A stretch of DNA of 64,000 nucleotides from Alphaproteobacteria bacterium (GTDB taxonomy: Bacteria; Pseudomonadota; Alphaproteobacteria; Micropepsales; Micropepsaceae): contig JAFKFG010000022.1 in NCBI GenBank assembly GCA_017307355.1, forward strand, positions 1 through 64,000, given 5' to 3'. The translations under genes were made by a program, and so were the position numbers. The notes beneath the pieces were generated by a model, which was not told the origin of the DNA, searched no databases, and saw nothing but the letters and a program-made list of their open reading frames with translations. This document shows positions 36,011 through 45,901 of this stretch, piece by piece; the first letter of the stretch is position 1, and each line of letters begins with the position of its first letter.

Positions 36011-37147
36011 TCAGAAAAGATTCAGGCGAGCGAGGTCATTCCATGTGGTCAGGAGCACAAGCCCCAGGACCAAAACCAGCCCAAGCCGAAATCCGACGTC
36101 CTGGGCCCGCTCACCCAGCGGCCGTCCCAAAACTGCTTCGCATGCATAGTACAGAAGATGCCCGCCGTCGAGCAAAGGAATCGGAAAAAGGTTGGCGAGC
36201 CCAATGCTTACGGAAAGTACAGCCACCAGCTGAAGAAGTGCCATAAAGCCGAATACCGCCACCTGGCGGGTCATTTTGGCGATTCCCAGGGGCCCCCGGA
36301 ACTGGTCGGCGCTGGCATAACCGCGCACCATCTGGGCAATGCCCTGCACGGTGGTGCGCATGATCGTCCAGGTCTGGACATTCGCCGCCACGAAGGCCGA
36401 CGGCAGGCTGTAATATTCGGTCGTAATCGGCGCCTTCGGCGAAGGCCGGACACCGATCACATAGGTGGTTCCCATATCGCCCAGAACGTCGCGGATGCGG
36501 GCTTCCCGCGGCATCACACGGATGGTGAGGGATTCGCTGCCCCGCTTCACGTCGACGGCAAGCGTGCGCCCCCCGCTGACCGCGATGATCTGGGGCATCT
36601 GCTCGAAATCGGTGATGCGGGTCCCGTCGATGGCGGTGACGCGGTCGCCCGTCTTGATCCCGGCCGCTTCGGCGGCGCTGCCCTTCACCACATCGCCGAC
36701 GATGGGCGCCAGAACGGTATGACCGGTGGCAAAGATCAGGCCGGTGAAAAGCACGATCGCAAGAATGAAATTCGCCGCCGGCCCGGCCGCGGCAACCGCG
36801 GCGCGCTGCCAGAGCGGCTTGAACGCGAGGGTCTGCTCGCGCTCGGCGGGGCTCATGCGGGCGGCCGCCGCATGATCGGGCGCGCTGGCCGCATTGGCAT
36901 CGCCGGAAAATTTCACATAGCCGCCCACAGGGATCCAGCTGATCTTCCAGCGCGTGCCGCGCTTGTCGTTCCAGCCGAAGATTTCCTTTCCGAAGCCGAC
37001 GGAAAACACGTCGACCTTCACGCCGCAGGCGCGTGCCACCAGGAAATGGCCCAACTCGTGAAAGAACACCACGACGGTGATCACGAACAGAAAGGCCGGC
37101 AATCCCAGGGGCGTCCAGGCGACGAGATTCCTTATGGCGTCAAACAT
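36011..37147 (-). CDS. rseP: RseP-type site-2 intramembrane metalloprotease
   Basis: A 378-residue inner-membrane protease that cuts anti-sigma factors or signal-peptide remnants within the membrane. The zinc site is H30-E31-L-G-H34 in the first helix, completed by NLFPIPLLDGG near residue 335. A single PDZ domain (about 140-215) sits between; E. coli RseP has two, whereas one is usual in alphaproteobacteria. It is 9 bases upstream of dxr on the minus strand's reading order, i.e. it follows dxr. Confidence 0.95.
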   Translation of the reverse strand: MFDAIRNLVAWTPLGLPAFLFVITVVVFFHELGHFLVARACGVKVDVFSVGFGKEIFGWNDKRGTRWKISWIPVGGYVKFSGDANAASAPDHAAAARMSPAEREQTLAFKPLWQRAAVAAAGPAANFILAIVLFTGLIFATGHTVLAPIVGDVVKGSAAEAAGIKTGDRVTAIDGTRITDFEQMPQIIAVSGGRTLAVDVKRGSESLTIRVMPREARIRDVLGDMGTTYVIGVRPSPKAPITTEYYSLPSAFVAANVQTWTIMRTTVQGIAQMVRGYASADQFRGPLGIAKMTRQVAVFGFMALLQLVAVLSVSIGLANLFPIPLLDGGHLLYYACEAVLGRPLGERAQDVGFRLGLVLVLGLVLLTTWNDLARLNLF

Positions 37148-37156
37148 GGCGTCCTC

Positions 37157-38401
37157 TCAGGTCCCCACCCGTTGACAAATTTCTTCGGCCAGCACCCGCG
37201 CCCGCGCATCGGTTCCCAGCACGGTGCCCAGATCGCCTGCCCGGCCATTGCTGACCTGCCCGGCATCGGCGTTCAAAGTCTCGCCCACCACTTTGGAAAT
37301 ATCCAGGAAGCCGATGCGGCGATCCAGGAAAGCCTGCACCGCGATTTCATTGGCGGCATTGAGTACGGTCGGCGCAAGGCCGCCCGACCGCATGGATTCG
37401 ATCGCCAGATTCAAGGCCGGAAACCGGTCATGGGCCGGTGCCTGGAAGACCAGCTGGCCCAGCCGGGCCAGATCCAGCCTGCGCGACGGCGATGCGATGC
37501 GGCGCGGCCAAGCCAGGGCATGGGCGATAGGCGTGCGCATATCCGGCGCGGACAGATGCGCCATGGTGGTGCCGTCGTCATAGCTCACCAGGCAGTGAAC
37601 GATGGACTGGGGATGCACCAGCACATTCAGCTTTTCGGGCGGCAGCGCGAACAGGAAATGGGCTTCGATCAGCTCCAGCCCCTTGTTCATCAAGGTGGCG
37701 CTGTCCAGCGAGATCTTGCGGCCCATCGCCCAGTTGGGATGCGCGACGGCCTCTTCCACCGTGGCGGCGGCCATTTTCTCCAGCGGCCATTCGCGGAACG
37801 GCCCGCCCGAAGCGGTGATCGTCACCGTTTCCACTTCGCTGGCGTCGCCCGAGCCCAGGACCTGGAAAATCGCGTTATGCTCGGAATCGACCGGGATCAC
37901 CGAAGCGCCCGACCGTTCCAAGGCGTCGCGGAACACCGCGCCCGCCGCGACCACGCATTCCTTGTTCGCCAGCGCCACGATGACGCCGCGTTCGATGGCG
38001 GCAAGCGCCGGCTCGATCGCGGCCGCGCCCATGATCGCGACCATCACGAAATCCGACGCCATCGCAGCCGCCGCGATCACCGCGTCGCGACCGGCTTGGG
38101 CTTCGATTCCAGTTCCGGCCAATCCGGCTTTCAGGTCTTCGTACAGCGACGCATCGCCAATGACGGCGCGCAGCGGCTTCAAGGCCCGGGCCTGTTCGAT
38201 CAGAAGTTTGACATTGCCCTGGGCGGTCAGGGCGGCCAGGGGGAAAGCCTCGGCGCCATAGACTTTGCGGGCGTGAGAGATCACGTCCAGCGTGTTGACG
38301 CCGATGGAGCCGGTCGAACCCAGCACCGTGACCTTGCGCCGGATCACGTCCGGAAGCGACGGAACCGTATCGAAAATTCCATGAGCGGCGATGGGTGTCA
38401 T
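37157..38401 (-). CDS. dxr: 1-deoxy-D-xylulose 5-phosphate reductoisomerase
   Basis: Makes methylerythritol phosphate with NADPH, the committed step of bacterial isoprenoid synthesis. The 414 residues show the NADPH site VTVLGSTGSIGVNTLDVI, ALANKECVVAAG, the metal-binding DSEHNAIFQ and the catalytic loop in TASGGPFREWP. The start at 38401 gives an ATGA overlap with cdsA; the longer open frame is the cdsA shadow. It feeds UppS in the same operon. Confidence 0.97.
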   Translation of the reverse strand: MTPIAAHGIFDTVPSLPDVIRRKVTVLGSTGSIGVNTLDVISHARKVYGAEAFPLAALTAQGNVKLLIEQARALKPLRAVIGDASLYEDLKAGLAGTGIEAQAGRDAVIAAAAMASDFVMVAIMGAAAIEPALAAIERGVIVALANKECVVAAGAVFRDALERSGASVIPVDSEHNAIFQVLGSGDASEVETVTITASGGPFREWPLEKMAAATVEEAVAHPNWAMGRKISLDSATLMNKGLELIEAHFLFALPPEKLNVLVHPQSIVHCLVSYDDGTTMAHLSAPDMRTPIAHALAWPRRIASPSRRLDLARLGQLVFQAPAHDRFPALNLAIESMRSGGLAPTVLNAANEIAVQAFLDRRIGFLDISKVVGETLNADAGQVSNGRAGDLGTVLGTDARARVLAEEICQRVGT

Positions 38402-39276
38402 GACGCGATACCGAAAAGAAGATTGAAATGCGCCAGGAAGACCAGAAGCGCCAGGGCGACGCTGGCGAAAATGGTGGAATCCATGCGGTCCAGCACGCCG
38501 CCATGGCCGGGGATCAGGCTGCCCGAATTCTTGATGCCGAACCGCCGCTTGACGAAACTCTCGAACAAATCGCCGATATGGGCGACCGCGCTGAAAATCA
38601 AGCCGAACATCGCGGCGATCCAAAGCGTTCCGCCCAGGAGCCAGACATAGCAGCCGAACACCAGCGCGGCGGTGACGCTGCCGCCGATGGTCCCGGCCCA
38701 GGTCTTGGAGGGCGACAGCACCGGCGCCATGCGCGGTCCCCCGATCAGATTGCCGAAAATCAGCGCCCCGGTATCCGTCGCCCAGACGATTAGGAACAGT
38801 CCCACGATCACCAGGGCGCCGCGGTTCGGGAACGCCTGCAAGCTCACCAGCGCCAATGCCGGCAGGCCCAAATAGACCACGCCCAGCGCCTGCCAGACGG
38901 GATTTTGTCCTCTGGCGCGGGCAACGATGGCGGAAATGACCGCACCGGCAGCCACGATCAGCAAAGCCGGCCAACCGCTGCGCAGCGCCAGGAGCGCCAC
39001 CACGGCGAGCGCGGCGGTGACCGACGTCAGCGCGGTCTCGATGCGGAAGGCATGACCCAAAGACACCATGCGGTGCCACTCATAAGCCGCCAGAATGGTG
39101 ATCAAGATCACCATGCCGGCGAAAAACTCCGGTCGCGAAAACAGCACCAGGATCGCGATCCCCGCCAGCACGATCCCGAACAGCGGACGGGTGATCCAGT
39201 CCATGTTCCAGCGGATGGCGCGATAGCCCGGCGCATGTCCGCCGGCGGAGGGAGATTGGGGGCGCGGGCCGCTCAC
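38398..39276 (-). CDS. cdsA: Phosphatidate cytidylyltransferase
   Basis: Makes CDP-diacylglycerol for phospholipid synthesis. It is a polytopic inner-membrane protein of 292 residues, with the signature LSPSKTWAGTIGG and the C-terminal family signature IPGHGGVLDRMDS. I chose the GTG at 39276 because it overlaps the uppS stop as GTGA, the coupling used along this operon; the first ATG, at 39204, would remove 24 residues but still leave all helices. Confidence 0.94.
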   Translation of the reverse strand: MSGPRPQSPSAGGHAPGYRAIRWNMDWITRPLFGIVLAGIAILVLFSRPEFFAGMVILITILAAYEWHRMVSLGHAFRIETALTSVTAALAVVALLALRSGWPALLIVAAGAVISAIVARARGQNPVWQALGVVYLGLPALALVSLQAFPNRGALVIVGLFLIVWATDTGALIFGNLIGGPRMAPVLSPSKTWAGTIGGSVTAALVFGCYVWLLGGTLWIAAMFGLIFSAVAHIGDLFESFVKRRFGIKNSGSLIPGHGGVLDRMDSTIFASVALALLVFLAHFNLLFGIAS

Positions 39277-40004
39277 GCCACGGCCTCCGAATTGAGGGCG
39301 CCGAAGCGGCGGTCGCGGCCGGCAAAACTCTGAAGCGCCTTGAGCAGCTCGGCGCGGCCGAAATCGGGCCACAGCGTGTCCACGAACAGGAGCTCGGCAT
39401 AGGCCGATTGCCAGAGCATGAAATTGGAGAGACGACGCTCGCCCGAGGTGCGGATCACCAGGTCCGGCTCCGGCAACGCGCTGGTGAACAGCCGGGAGGC
39501 GAACAAATCCGTGGTGATGGTTTCCGGGTCGAGCCGGCCTTCGGCGGCGGCGCGCGCCAGTTCCCGGGCGGTGGCGGCGATCTCTTCCTGCGCGCCATAG
39601 TCGAAGGCGAAGGTGAGATTGAGGCCCGTATTCTGGGCGGTGCGGCTTTCGGAATCCAGAATCATCTGGTGGATGTCGCTGGCCACGCGGCCGCGATGGC
39701 CGATGATCCGCATACGGACATTCCGCTCGACCAGCTCGTCCATGTCGCTGCGGAAATAGGTGCGGAACAGGCCCATCAGAGCGCCCACTTCCGCCTTGGG
39801 GCGCTTCCAATTCTCGCTGGAAAAGGCAAACAAGGTGAGATTGCCCAGCCCCATGTCGCAAGCAGCGCGAACCGTCTCGCGCACCGCATTCATGCCCGCG
39901 AAATGCCCGGCCTCGCGCGGCAAATGCCGCTTCCGCGCCCAGCGTCCATTGCCGTCCATGATGATGGCGACATGGCGGGGCAGAATCTGCGGAAGATCGG
40001 CCAT
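39273..40004 (-). CDS. uppS: Undecaprenyl diphosphate synthase
   Basis: A cis-prenyltransferase of 243 residues that makes the C55 carrier for peptidoglycan and O-antigen. Motifs: HVAIIMDGNGRWARKR with the catalytic Asp, LTLFAFSSENWKRP, and the isopentenyl-diphosphate-binding IRTSGERRLSNFMLWQSAYA. The ATG at 40004 is 8 bases after frr. Isoprenoid precursors come from the MEP pathway, whose dxr lies two genes downstream. Confidence 0.97.
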   Translation of the reverse strand: MADLPQILPRHVAIIMDGNGRWARKRHLPREAGHFAGMNAVRETVRAACDMGLGNLTLFAFSSENWKRPKAEVGALMGLFRTYFRSDMDELVERNVRMRIIGHRGRVASDIHQMILDSESRTAQNTGLNLTFAFDYGAQEEIAATARELARAAAEGRLDPETITTDLFASRLFTSALPEPDLVIRTSGERRLSNFMLWQSAYAELLFVDTLWPDFGRAELLKALQSFAGRDRRFGALNSEAVA

Positions 40005-40012
40005 GCCGGTGC

Positions 40013-40573
40013 TCAAACCTGCATGATTTCCTGCTCCTTGGAATGGAGCGTGTTGTCGATGTCCTTGATATGCGCGTCGGTGAGCTTCTGCAGCTCCTCG
40101 CCCCTGGTATGGTGCTCGTCCTGGCCGATCTTGTGATCCTTTTCCAGCTTCTTGAGCAGATCCATGCCGTCGCGGCGGACATTGCGCACCGCGACCCTGG
40201 CGGCTTCGGCATATTTGGCGGCGAGCTTGGACAATTCCTTGCGCCGCTCCTGATTGAGCTCGGGCAAGGGAATGCGCAGCAGCTGGCCGTCCATCTGCGG
40301 ATTGAGCCCCAGGCCCGCATCGCGGATCGCCTTGTCCACCGCCTTGGCCAGGCCCTTGTCCCACACCTGCACCGTGATCATGCGCGCTTCGGGCGTGGAA
40401 ATGGTGCCGACTTGGGCAATGGGCACGACATTGCCATAGGCTTCGACCGTCACCGGATCCAGAAGTGCGGGGCTCGCCCGGCCGGTGCGCAGACCGCTGA
40501 ATTCGCTCTTCAAGGTCGCCACCGCGCCGCTCATGCGCCGGCTCATCTCGTCTTTGTTGTATGCGTCCGCCAT
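40013..40573 (-). CDS. frr: Ribosome recycling factor
   Basis: Splits the post-termination ribosome together with EF-G. The 186 residues have the two-domain RRF pattern: [21 protein letters not shown], the beta domain [21 protein letters not shown], and the C-terminal helix [20 protein letters not shown]. It lies 55 bases after pyrH, in the conserved tsf-pyrH-frr order. Confidence 0.98.
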   Translation of the reverse strand: MADAYNKDEMSRRMSGAVATLKSEFSGLRTGRASPALLDPVTVEAYGNVVPIAQVGTISTPEARMITVQVWDKGLAKAVDKAIRDAGLGLNPQMDGQLLRIPLPELNQERRKELSKLAAKYAEAARVAVRNVRRDGMDLLKKLEKDHKIGQDEHHTRGEELQKLTDAHIKDIDNTLHSKEQEIMQV

Positions 40574-40628
40574 TGTCTCTCGCCTCGCCCCTGGTGCCGG
40601 AATCCTAACTCAAACCCCGGCGGGAACT

Positions 40629-41351
40629 TCACTTTTCTTCGATGATGGTCGCCCGGCCGTCGCCCCGAAGGACCTTGGCAAGCGCCCCTTTGTCCTGCAG
40701 CGAGAAGACCAGGATCGGAATGCCATTTTCCCGGGAGAGGGAAATGGCCGATGCATCCATTACTGCAAGATCTCGCGCTAACACCTCGTGATAACTCAAA
40801 GATTCGTACCTGGTGGCGTCAGGATACTTTTTGGGGTCAGCACTGTAAACACCATCAACCTGGGTGGCCTTCAGCATCGCATCACAGGCCATTTCCGCGG
40901 CCCGGAGCGCCGCCGCCGTGTCGGTGGTGAAGAACGGGTTCCCGGTTCCGGCGGCGAAGATCACCACCCGTCCCTTCTCCATGTGCCGAATCGCGCGGCG
41001 CCGGATATAGGGCTCGCAGACCGTGCTCATGGGGATGGCCGACTGAACCCGGCTGGGCAGGCCGTTGCGTTCCAACGTCGCCTGCATCGCCAGCGCGTTC
41101 ATCACGGTCGCCAGCATGCCCATGTAATCCGCCGTGGCCCGGTCGATGCCTTTGGCCGCGCCGGCGAGGCCGCGGAAGATGTTGCCGCCGCCGATCACCA
41201 TGCAGATCTGAGTGCCGGCTTCGACGGCTTCCTTCACATCGGCCGCGATGCGCTCGACCGTGCCGGTATCGATGCCGAAACCGCCCTCGCCCATCAATGC
41301 CTCGCCCGAGACCTTAAGCAGAACGCGGGCGTATTTGGGCGTTATGGGCAT
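40629..41351 (-). CDS. pyrH: UMP kinase
   Basis: Phosphorylates UMP to UDP, a key regulated step of pyrimidine nucleotide supply. The 240-residue amino-acid-kinase fold starts at [20 protein letters not shown], with GGGNIFRG, the UMP site in [18 protein letters not shown] and [17 protein letters not shown] is 8 bases before the ATG at 41351. A hairpin upstream separates it from tsf. Confidence 0.97.
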   Translation of the reverse strand: MPITPKYARVLLKVSGEALMGEGGFGIDTGTVERIAADVKEAVEAGTQICMVIGGGNIFRGLAGAAKGIDRATADYMGMLATVMNALAMQATLERNGLPSRVQSAIPMSTVCEPYIRRRAIRHMEKGRVVIFAAGTGNPFFTTDTAAALRAAEMACDAMLKATQVDGVYSADPKKYPDATRYESLSYHEVLARDLAVMDASAISLSRENGIPILVFSLQDKGALAKVLRGDGRATIIEEK

Positions 41352-41379
41352 CAGATCATTCCTCCGGTGCATCGGTCAG

Positions 41380-41424
41380 GAAAAATCTGGTCCCCAACAC
41401 GCTGTTCCGGGGGCCAGGATTTTC
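41380..41424 (-). terminator. Terminator-like hairpin between tsf and pyrH
   Basis: On the minus strand after the tsf stop, AAAATCCTGGCCCCC pairs with GGGGACCAGATTTT across a 13-base loop (one bulge), and the descending arm runs into a T-run (GATTTTTCC). It could attenuate transcription from rpsB-tsf into pyrH-frr. A shorter GGCCG/CGGCC hairpin stands just before it. Confidence 0.6.
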
Positions 41425-41445
41425 CGCAGGCCGTGCGGCCAAAAA

Positions 41446-42369
41446 TCAGCGCGTACCTGCCATCTGGGCGACTTCGTCGGCGAAATCGCTTTCCACTTTC
41501 TCGATGCCCTCGCCCACCTGGAAGCGGACAAAGCCTTCGATCGCGACCGGCGCGCCCAGGTCCTTGGAAGCCTTTTCGACCACCTTGCTCACCTGGGTTT
41601 CGCCGTCGATCACGAAGGTCTGGGACAGAAGAACGGTCTCTTCGTAGAATTTGCGCATGCGCCCCTCCATCATCTTCTCGATGACGGCGTCGGGCTTGCC
41701 GGACTGCTTGGCCAGTTCCCACTGCACATTGCGCTCGCGCTCGACCACATCCTTGGAAAGATGTTCCGGCGTCAACGCCAGGGGATTGGCGGCGGCGATA
41801 TGCATGGCGATCTGCTTGGCCAGGGCCGAAAGCTTGCCCTCGTCCGCAGTGGATTTCAGCGCCACCAGGACGCCGATCTTGCCCAACTCGGGCGACGCGG
41901 CATTGTGGACGTAAGCGGCGACCACGCCGGGATTGACGCTCAGCGCCACGGTGCGGCGCACGCTCATATTTTCGCCGATCTTGGCCACCAGCTCGGTCAG
42001 GGTCTGCTGGACATTGCTGGCGCCATGCTTGGCCGCCAGCAGCTTTTCCAGATCGCCGCCTTCGGTCAGCGCCAGATCGGCCGCGGATTTCACGAAGCTT
42101 TTGAACTCTTCATTGCGGGCGACGAAATCGGTTTCCGCATTGACTTCGACCAGCGCGCCGGCGCCTTTGCCCACGGCAACGCCCACCAGACCTTCGGCGG
42201 CGGCGCGGCCGGCCTTTTTGGCGGCCTTGGAGATGCCCTTCTTGCGCAGCCAGTCGATGGCCGCTTCCATGTCGCCGCCCGTTTCGTTGAGCGCGGTCTT
42301 GCAGTCCATCATGCCTGCGCCGGTCTTGTCGCGCAGATCCTTCACCATGCTGGCGGTGATATTTGCCAT
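41446..42369 (-). CDS. tsf: Elongation factor Ts
   Basis: Nucleotide-exchange factor for EF-Tu, 307 residues. The N-terminal UBA-like domain [20 protein letters not shown] is followed by the EF-Tu-contacting TDFVARN and the repeat dimerisation domain VALSVNPG...AAYVH. The ATG at 42369 has GGAGG upstream. It follows rpsB with a 69-base gap, as in nearly all bacteria. Confidence 0.98.
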   Translation of the reverse strand: MANITASMVKDLRDKTGAGMMDCKTALNETGGDMEAAIDWLRKKGISKAAKKAGRAAAEGLVGVAVGKGAGALVEVNAETDFVARNEEFKSFVKSAADLALTEGGDLEKLLAAKHGASNVQQTLTELVAKIGENMSVRRTVALSVNPGVVAAYVHNAASPELGKIGVLVALKSTADEGKLSALAKQIAMHIAAANPLALTPEHLSKDVVERERNVQWELAKQSGKPDAVIEKMMEGRMRKFYEETVLLSQTFVIDGETQVSKVVEKASKDLGAPVAIEGFVRFQVGEGIEKVESDFADEVAQMAGTR

Positions 42370-42438
42370 AGCGGCCTCCGTAACGGCGGTGCCGGGCGGC
42401 AAGAGCCCACCGGCACCGCGACAGTCAAAACGAGAAAA

Positions 42439-43218
42439 TCAGGCGGTCGCTTCCGAGGAAGCGGCGACATGGCTGGACGTGTCTTCGATCTCTTCCGCAG
42501 CCCCAATATCGACGCCGGCTTCGACCTGGCTCTGGCCCAGGCCGTCGATGATGGCGCGCGCGGCCAAGTCGCAATAGAGCGCGATGGCGCGGGCGGCGTC
42601 GTCATTGCCCGGGATCGGATAGGCGATGCCATCCGGATCGGAGTTGGAGTCCAGGATCGCGGTCACCGGAATGCCCAGCTTGCGGGCTTCGGCGATGGCG
42701 ATGGATTCCTTGTTGGTGTCGATCACGAACAGCATGTTGGGCAGGCCGCCCATTTCCTTGATGCCGCCCAGCGAACGCTCCAGCTTGTCCTGCTCGCGCA
42801 GGAGGCCCAGCAATTCCTTCTTGGTGAGGCCGGACTGATCGGCCGTGGTCAGCGTCTCTTCGATCGAGCGCAGGCGGCGGATCGAGTGGCTGATGGTCTG
42901 CCAGTTGGTGAGCGTGCCGCCCAGCCAGCGATGGTTCACGTAATATTGCGCGCAGCGCTTGGCGGCGGCAGCGATGGGCTCAGAAGCCTGGCGCTTGGTG
43001 CCGACGAACAGGATACGGCCGCCCGAGGCCGCGACTTCGCGCAAGGCGACCAGCGCCTGATGCAGCAGGGGCACGGTCTGGGTCAGGTCCAGAATGTGGA
43101 TGTCGTTGCGGGCGCCATAGATGTAGGACGCCATCTTCGGATTCCAGCGCTGCTGGCGGTGGCCGAAATGAGCGCCGGACTCGAGCAGTCCACGCATGGA
43201 AAATTCAGGCAAAGCCAT
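42439..43218 (-). CDS. rpsB: 30S ribosomal protein S2
   Basis: A 259-residue small-subunit protein. Signatures: [32 protein letters not shown], and the C-terminal [27 protein letters not shown]. The ATG at 43218 has GGAGAA close upstream; the longer frame runs through the leader. It begins the long operon, behind a promoter about 115 bases upstream. Confidence 0.98.
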   Translation of the reverse strand: MALPEFSMRGLLESGAHFGHRQQRWNPKMASYIYGARNDIHILDLTQTVPLLHQALVALREVAASGGRILFVGTKRQASEPIAAAAKRCAQYYVNHRWLGGTLTNWQTISHSIRRLRSIEETLTTADQSGLTKKELLGLLREQDKLERSLGGIKEMGGLPNMLFVIDTNKESIAIAEARKLGIPVTAILDSNSDPDGIAYPIPGNDDAARAIALYCDLAARAIIDGLGQSQVEAGVDIGAAEEIEDTSSHVAASSEATA

Positions 43219-43362
43219 GGGTCGTTCTCCTTTACCGGTTGGCCAGATGCGCGGGTTATTCCCTTGAAGGAACACCGGACGGGGAGACCGGAACACCCGG
43301 CCTGGACCCACCCGCACATGCGAGATGGCGGGGCTTATAGGGGGTCCGCTGTCCTCGGGCAA
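43219..43362 (-). promoter_or_regulatory. rpsB promoter and about 110-base leader
   Basis: On the minus strand TTGCCC (43357-43362) and TATAAG (43334-43339) are 17 bases apart, a good sigma-70-type promoter. The leader to the rpsB start is about 110 bases and includes two copies of GGTGTTCC (complements of 43269-43276 and 43290-43297) within GC-rich pairing sequence. Ribosomal S2 leaders are often bound by S2 itself; that role here is only a guess. Confidence 0.6.
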
Positions 43363-43440
43363 GCCATCAGCCGGGCCGTTGCCCTTTCAAGGCCGAAAAC
43401 ACGCGAAAAGGCGCCAAAACCGCTCCGTTCCAATGCCAAT

Positions 43441-44661
43441 TCAGGCCGGAACATAGGCAGGGGCGGCCGGTTCGTGACTGGCCCCCCTCTTGAGGAACCA
43501 CCCCATCAACGCCAGCAGCAACAGGGGTGTCAGCAGCCCGATCGGATTATGCCGAGGCGGGCAATAGATCGGGATCGCATAAGCGGCGAGCGGGACCATA
43601 TAATCGGCAAGCGTCGCATCGCGCGGCACCTGCGTGACTGCGATCAGCGCGGCCAGCGCCAGCGCGACCATGTCGTAGGACGATAAATGTGGCGACGCCA
43701 GGAGCGTGGCGCACAGCAGCACGCCCAGGCGAACCGCCAGACTTTGCTTTTGACGAAACACCCGCCACACCAACGCCAAGGCGATCAACGCGGCAATCCC
43801 CAGCCCTGCCGTCGCCGCCCAATCGGGCGCGCCGACCAATGACAGGCAGGTGGAAACGGTACTGTCCCACATATGGCCCCAGCTGTTCCCGTTGATGCCG
43901 GTGCCTTGCTGAGGGTGAAGGAACGTATCGGCCCATGTCAGCCATAGCTCCGGTCCAAACAAAGCCAAGCTCAGGAGAATGAGAAAAATTACCGTCGCGA
44001 CCATCGCCGCCAAAGGCCGCCAGCTTTTCATCGCGATCAGAGCAACAATCGCCAGCGGCATGAATTGCGGCTTGAGGATCAGCAATCCGAGAAAAATTCC
44101 GGCCGTCACCGGTGCGCTCTCGAGCAGCACAAAGCCGCCTGCTAGCAAAGCAGCCGTCAGAAACCCGTTCTGGCCCGCGGCCATGTTCAGTGCCGCAGCT
44201 GGACTGAAGAGAATGCCCATGACGAAGAAAAGCCGGCCGGCGCGATCATGCGCCAGCTTTCCCAGAACCCATGCCAAAGCCGCAAATGCCAGGCTCTCGA
44301 AAGCCAACATGGATAAGGGCATGGGCAAGAGCGCGAACGGCGTCACCAGCAAAAGCATTACGGGCGGATAGGGAAAGACGGGATAGGGCAATCGTTGCGA
44401 CAACCAGCCGGCATAATCGTGATTGACCATCGCGGTGATCCAGGCCTGGTCGTAAATGTGCGTGCCCTGATGCGCCAGGACGGCGCGCGCGGCCCCCTCC
44501 CAGATCACCCAATCGGCGCCCATGGCGTTGAAGCCAAGGCCGATGGCGCCGTCATGACCCATCAAGGTCGCCATCAGCATCGCCCACGCATAGAGCCCGG
44601 CCAGGATGGCCACCGCCAAGACCGGTGCGGCCTGTCGCAATCGGGTAGTCTCTAATTGCAT
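43441..44661 (-). CDS. GT87-family (DUF2029) polyprenol-sugar glycosyltransferase, membrane protein
   Basis: A 406-residue protein with about ten hydrophobic helices. The N-terminal periplasmic-loop pattern (GADWVIWEGAARAVL, HIYD) and the FPYPPVMLLL motif, then AAGQNGFLTAALLAGG and GLLILKPQF, mark the GT87/DUF2029 family, whose members transfer sugars from polyprenyl phosphates. No acceptor can be predicted. It is a single gene, divergent from the aminotransferase by 61 bases. Confidence 0.8.
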   Translation of the reverse strand: MQLETTRLRQAAPVLAVAILAGLYAWAMLMATLMGHDGAIGLGFNAMGADWVIWEGAARAVLAHQGTHIYDQAWITAMVNHDYAGWLSQRLPYPVFPYPPVMLLLVTPFALLPMPLSMLAFESLAFAALAWVLGKLAHDRAGRLFFVMGILFSPAAALNMAAGQNGFLTAALLAGGFVLLESAPVTAGIFLGLLILKPQFMPLAIVALIAMKSWRPLAAMVATVIFLILLSLALFGPELWLTWADTFLHPQQGTGINGNSWGHMWDSTVSTCLSLVGAPDWAATAGLGIAALIALALVWRVFRQKQSLAVRLGVLLCATLLASPHLSSYDMVALALAALIAVTQVPRDATLADYMVPLAAYAIPIYCPPRHNPIGLLTPLLLLALMGWFLKRGASHEPAAPAYVPA

Positions 44662-44722
44662 AAGGGGATTGTCGGCCGAAAAGGTTTCGGCAACCTTTCA
44701 CGTGTCTGTGCTAGACAAAAGC

Positions 44723-45901
44723 ATGAAAAGCCCGATCCGCCCTCTTCTGCGTCAGCTTCACCCCAATGGCCTGGTCGAGGTCGTCCATCTGGGCCTGCAC
44801 CGGCCCGGACTGATCCCGCTCTGGTTCGGCGAGACCGACCTCACCACCCCGGAATTCATTCGCAAGGCCGCCATCGCGGCCCTGAACGAGGGCAAGACAT
44901 TCTATACCTGGGCGCGGGGCATTCCCGAGTTCAGGCAGGCCATCGCCGCCTTCCATCAGCGGACTTTGGGCGTCGCCATCGATATGGAGCGGGTGACCGT
45001 GCCGGGCGCGGCGATGCTGGCGATCGTCACGGCGCTGCAATGCGTGGTCGAGACCGGCGACAATGTGGTGATCGTGGCGCCGGTCTGGCCCAACATCTAT
45101 CAGGCGGCGCAGGTTGCCGGCGCCGACGTGCGCCTGGTGCGGCTGGACGAGGATTGGAACAGCGGCCGCTGGCATCTCGACCTCGACAAGCTGTTCGCGC
45201 GGTGCGACGCGCGGACCAAGGCGATCTTCATCTCCTCGCCCAGCAATCCCACCGGCTGGACGGCCAGCCGTGCCGAACAGGAAGCGATCCTGGAATTTGC
45301 GCGCCGGCGCGGCATCGCGATCATCAGCGACGAAGTCTATGGCACGCTGATCTATGACGGCAGCACCCATGCCCCGTCCTTCCTCCAGATCGCGGACGAG
45401 AATGATCCCGTCTTCGTGATCAATTCCTTTTCCAAGCCCTGGGCGATGACGGGCTGGCGCATCGGCTGGCTCACCCATCCGCGCGATCTCAGCGATACGA
45501 TGCGCATTCTTTCTCCCGTCGCCAACACCGGCACCACCACTTTCAACCAGTATGGCGCTTTGGCCGCCCTGGGCCCGGAAGGCGATGTGTTCCGCGAAAG
45601 CTTGCGCGCGCGGTGCGAGGCGAACCGGGCGGTGGTGCAGGATTTCATTGCCCGCCAGAACCGGGTGCGCTGGATGGCGCCGCAAGGCGCTTTCTATGGC
45701 TATCTGCAATTCGACGGGATGACCGACAGCCTGGCACTGGCAAAGGATCTGGTGGTCCGCGCCAATGTCGGCACCGCCCCGGGCTCGGCTTTCAGCCTGG
45801 GCGATCCGCGCGACGATGCCTATCTGCGCATCTGTTTCGCCCGCGACGCGCAAGGGCTTGCCGAAGGGCTGAAGCGGATCGAAAGCGTCCTGACGGCCTA
45901 G
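44723..45901 (+). CDS. Pyridoxal-phosphate aminotransferase, class I/II
   Basis: A 392-residue fold-type I aminotransferase. The pattern PLWFGETDLTTPEFIRKAA, YTWARGIPEFRQAIA, SSPSNPTGW and the PLP lysine in INSFSKPWAMTGWRIGW place it with aspartate/aromatic aminotransferases of the AspC-like group. The first ATG with sense for the family is 44723. Its substrate is unresolved. The stop shares the four bases CTAG with the dnaE stop on the other strand. Confidence 0.87.
   Translation: MKSPIRPLLRQLHPNGLVEVVHLGLHRPGLIPLWFGETDLTTPEFIRKAAIAALNEGKTFYTWARGIPEFRQAIAAFHQRTLGVAIDMERVTVPGAAMLAIVTALQCVVETGDNVVIVAPVWPNIYQAAQVAGADVRLVRLDEDWNSGRWHLDLDKLFARCDARTKAIFISSPSNPTGWTASRAEQEAILEFARRRGIAIISDEVYGTLIYDGSTHAPSFLQIADENDPVFVINSFSKPWAMTGWRIGWLTHPRDLSDTMRILSPVANTGTTTFNQYGALAALGPEGDVFRESLRARCEANRAVVQDFIARQNRVRWMAPQGAFYGYLQFDGMTDSLALAKDLVVRANVGTAPGSAFSLGDPRDDAYLRICFARDAQGLAEGLKRIESVLTA

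Noticed and set aside
33344-38650. A plus-strand open frame of 1768 codons opposite skp, bamA, rseP and dxr
   Set aside because: It is the antisense shadow of high-GC coding sequence; its composition is Gly/Arg/Asp/His-rich without any domain, and the minus strand holds well-known genes throughout.
41425-41445. Second hairpin GGCCG/CGGCC just after tsf as a terminator
   Set aside because: The stem is only five pairs and the following bases are not T-rich in the transcribed direction; the longer hairpin at 41380-41424 is the better candidate.
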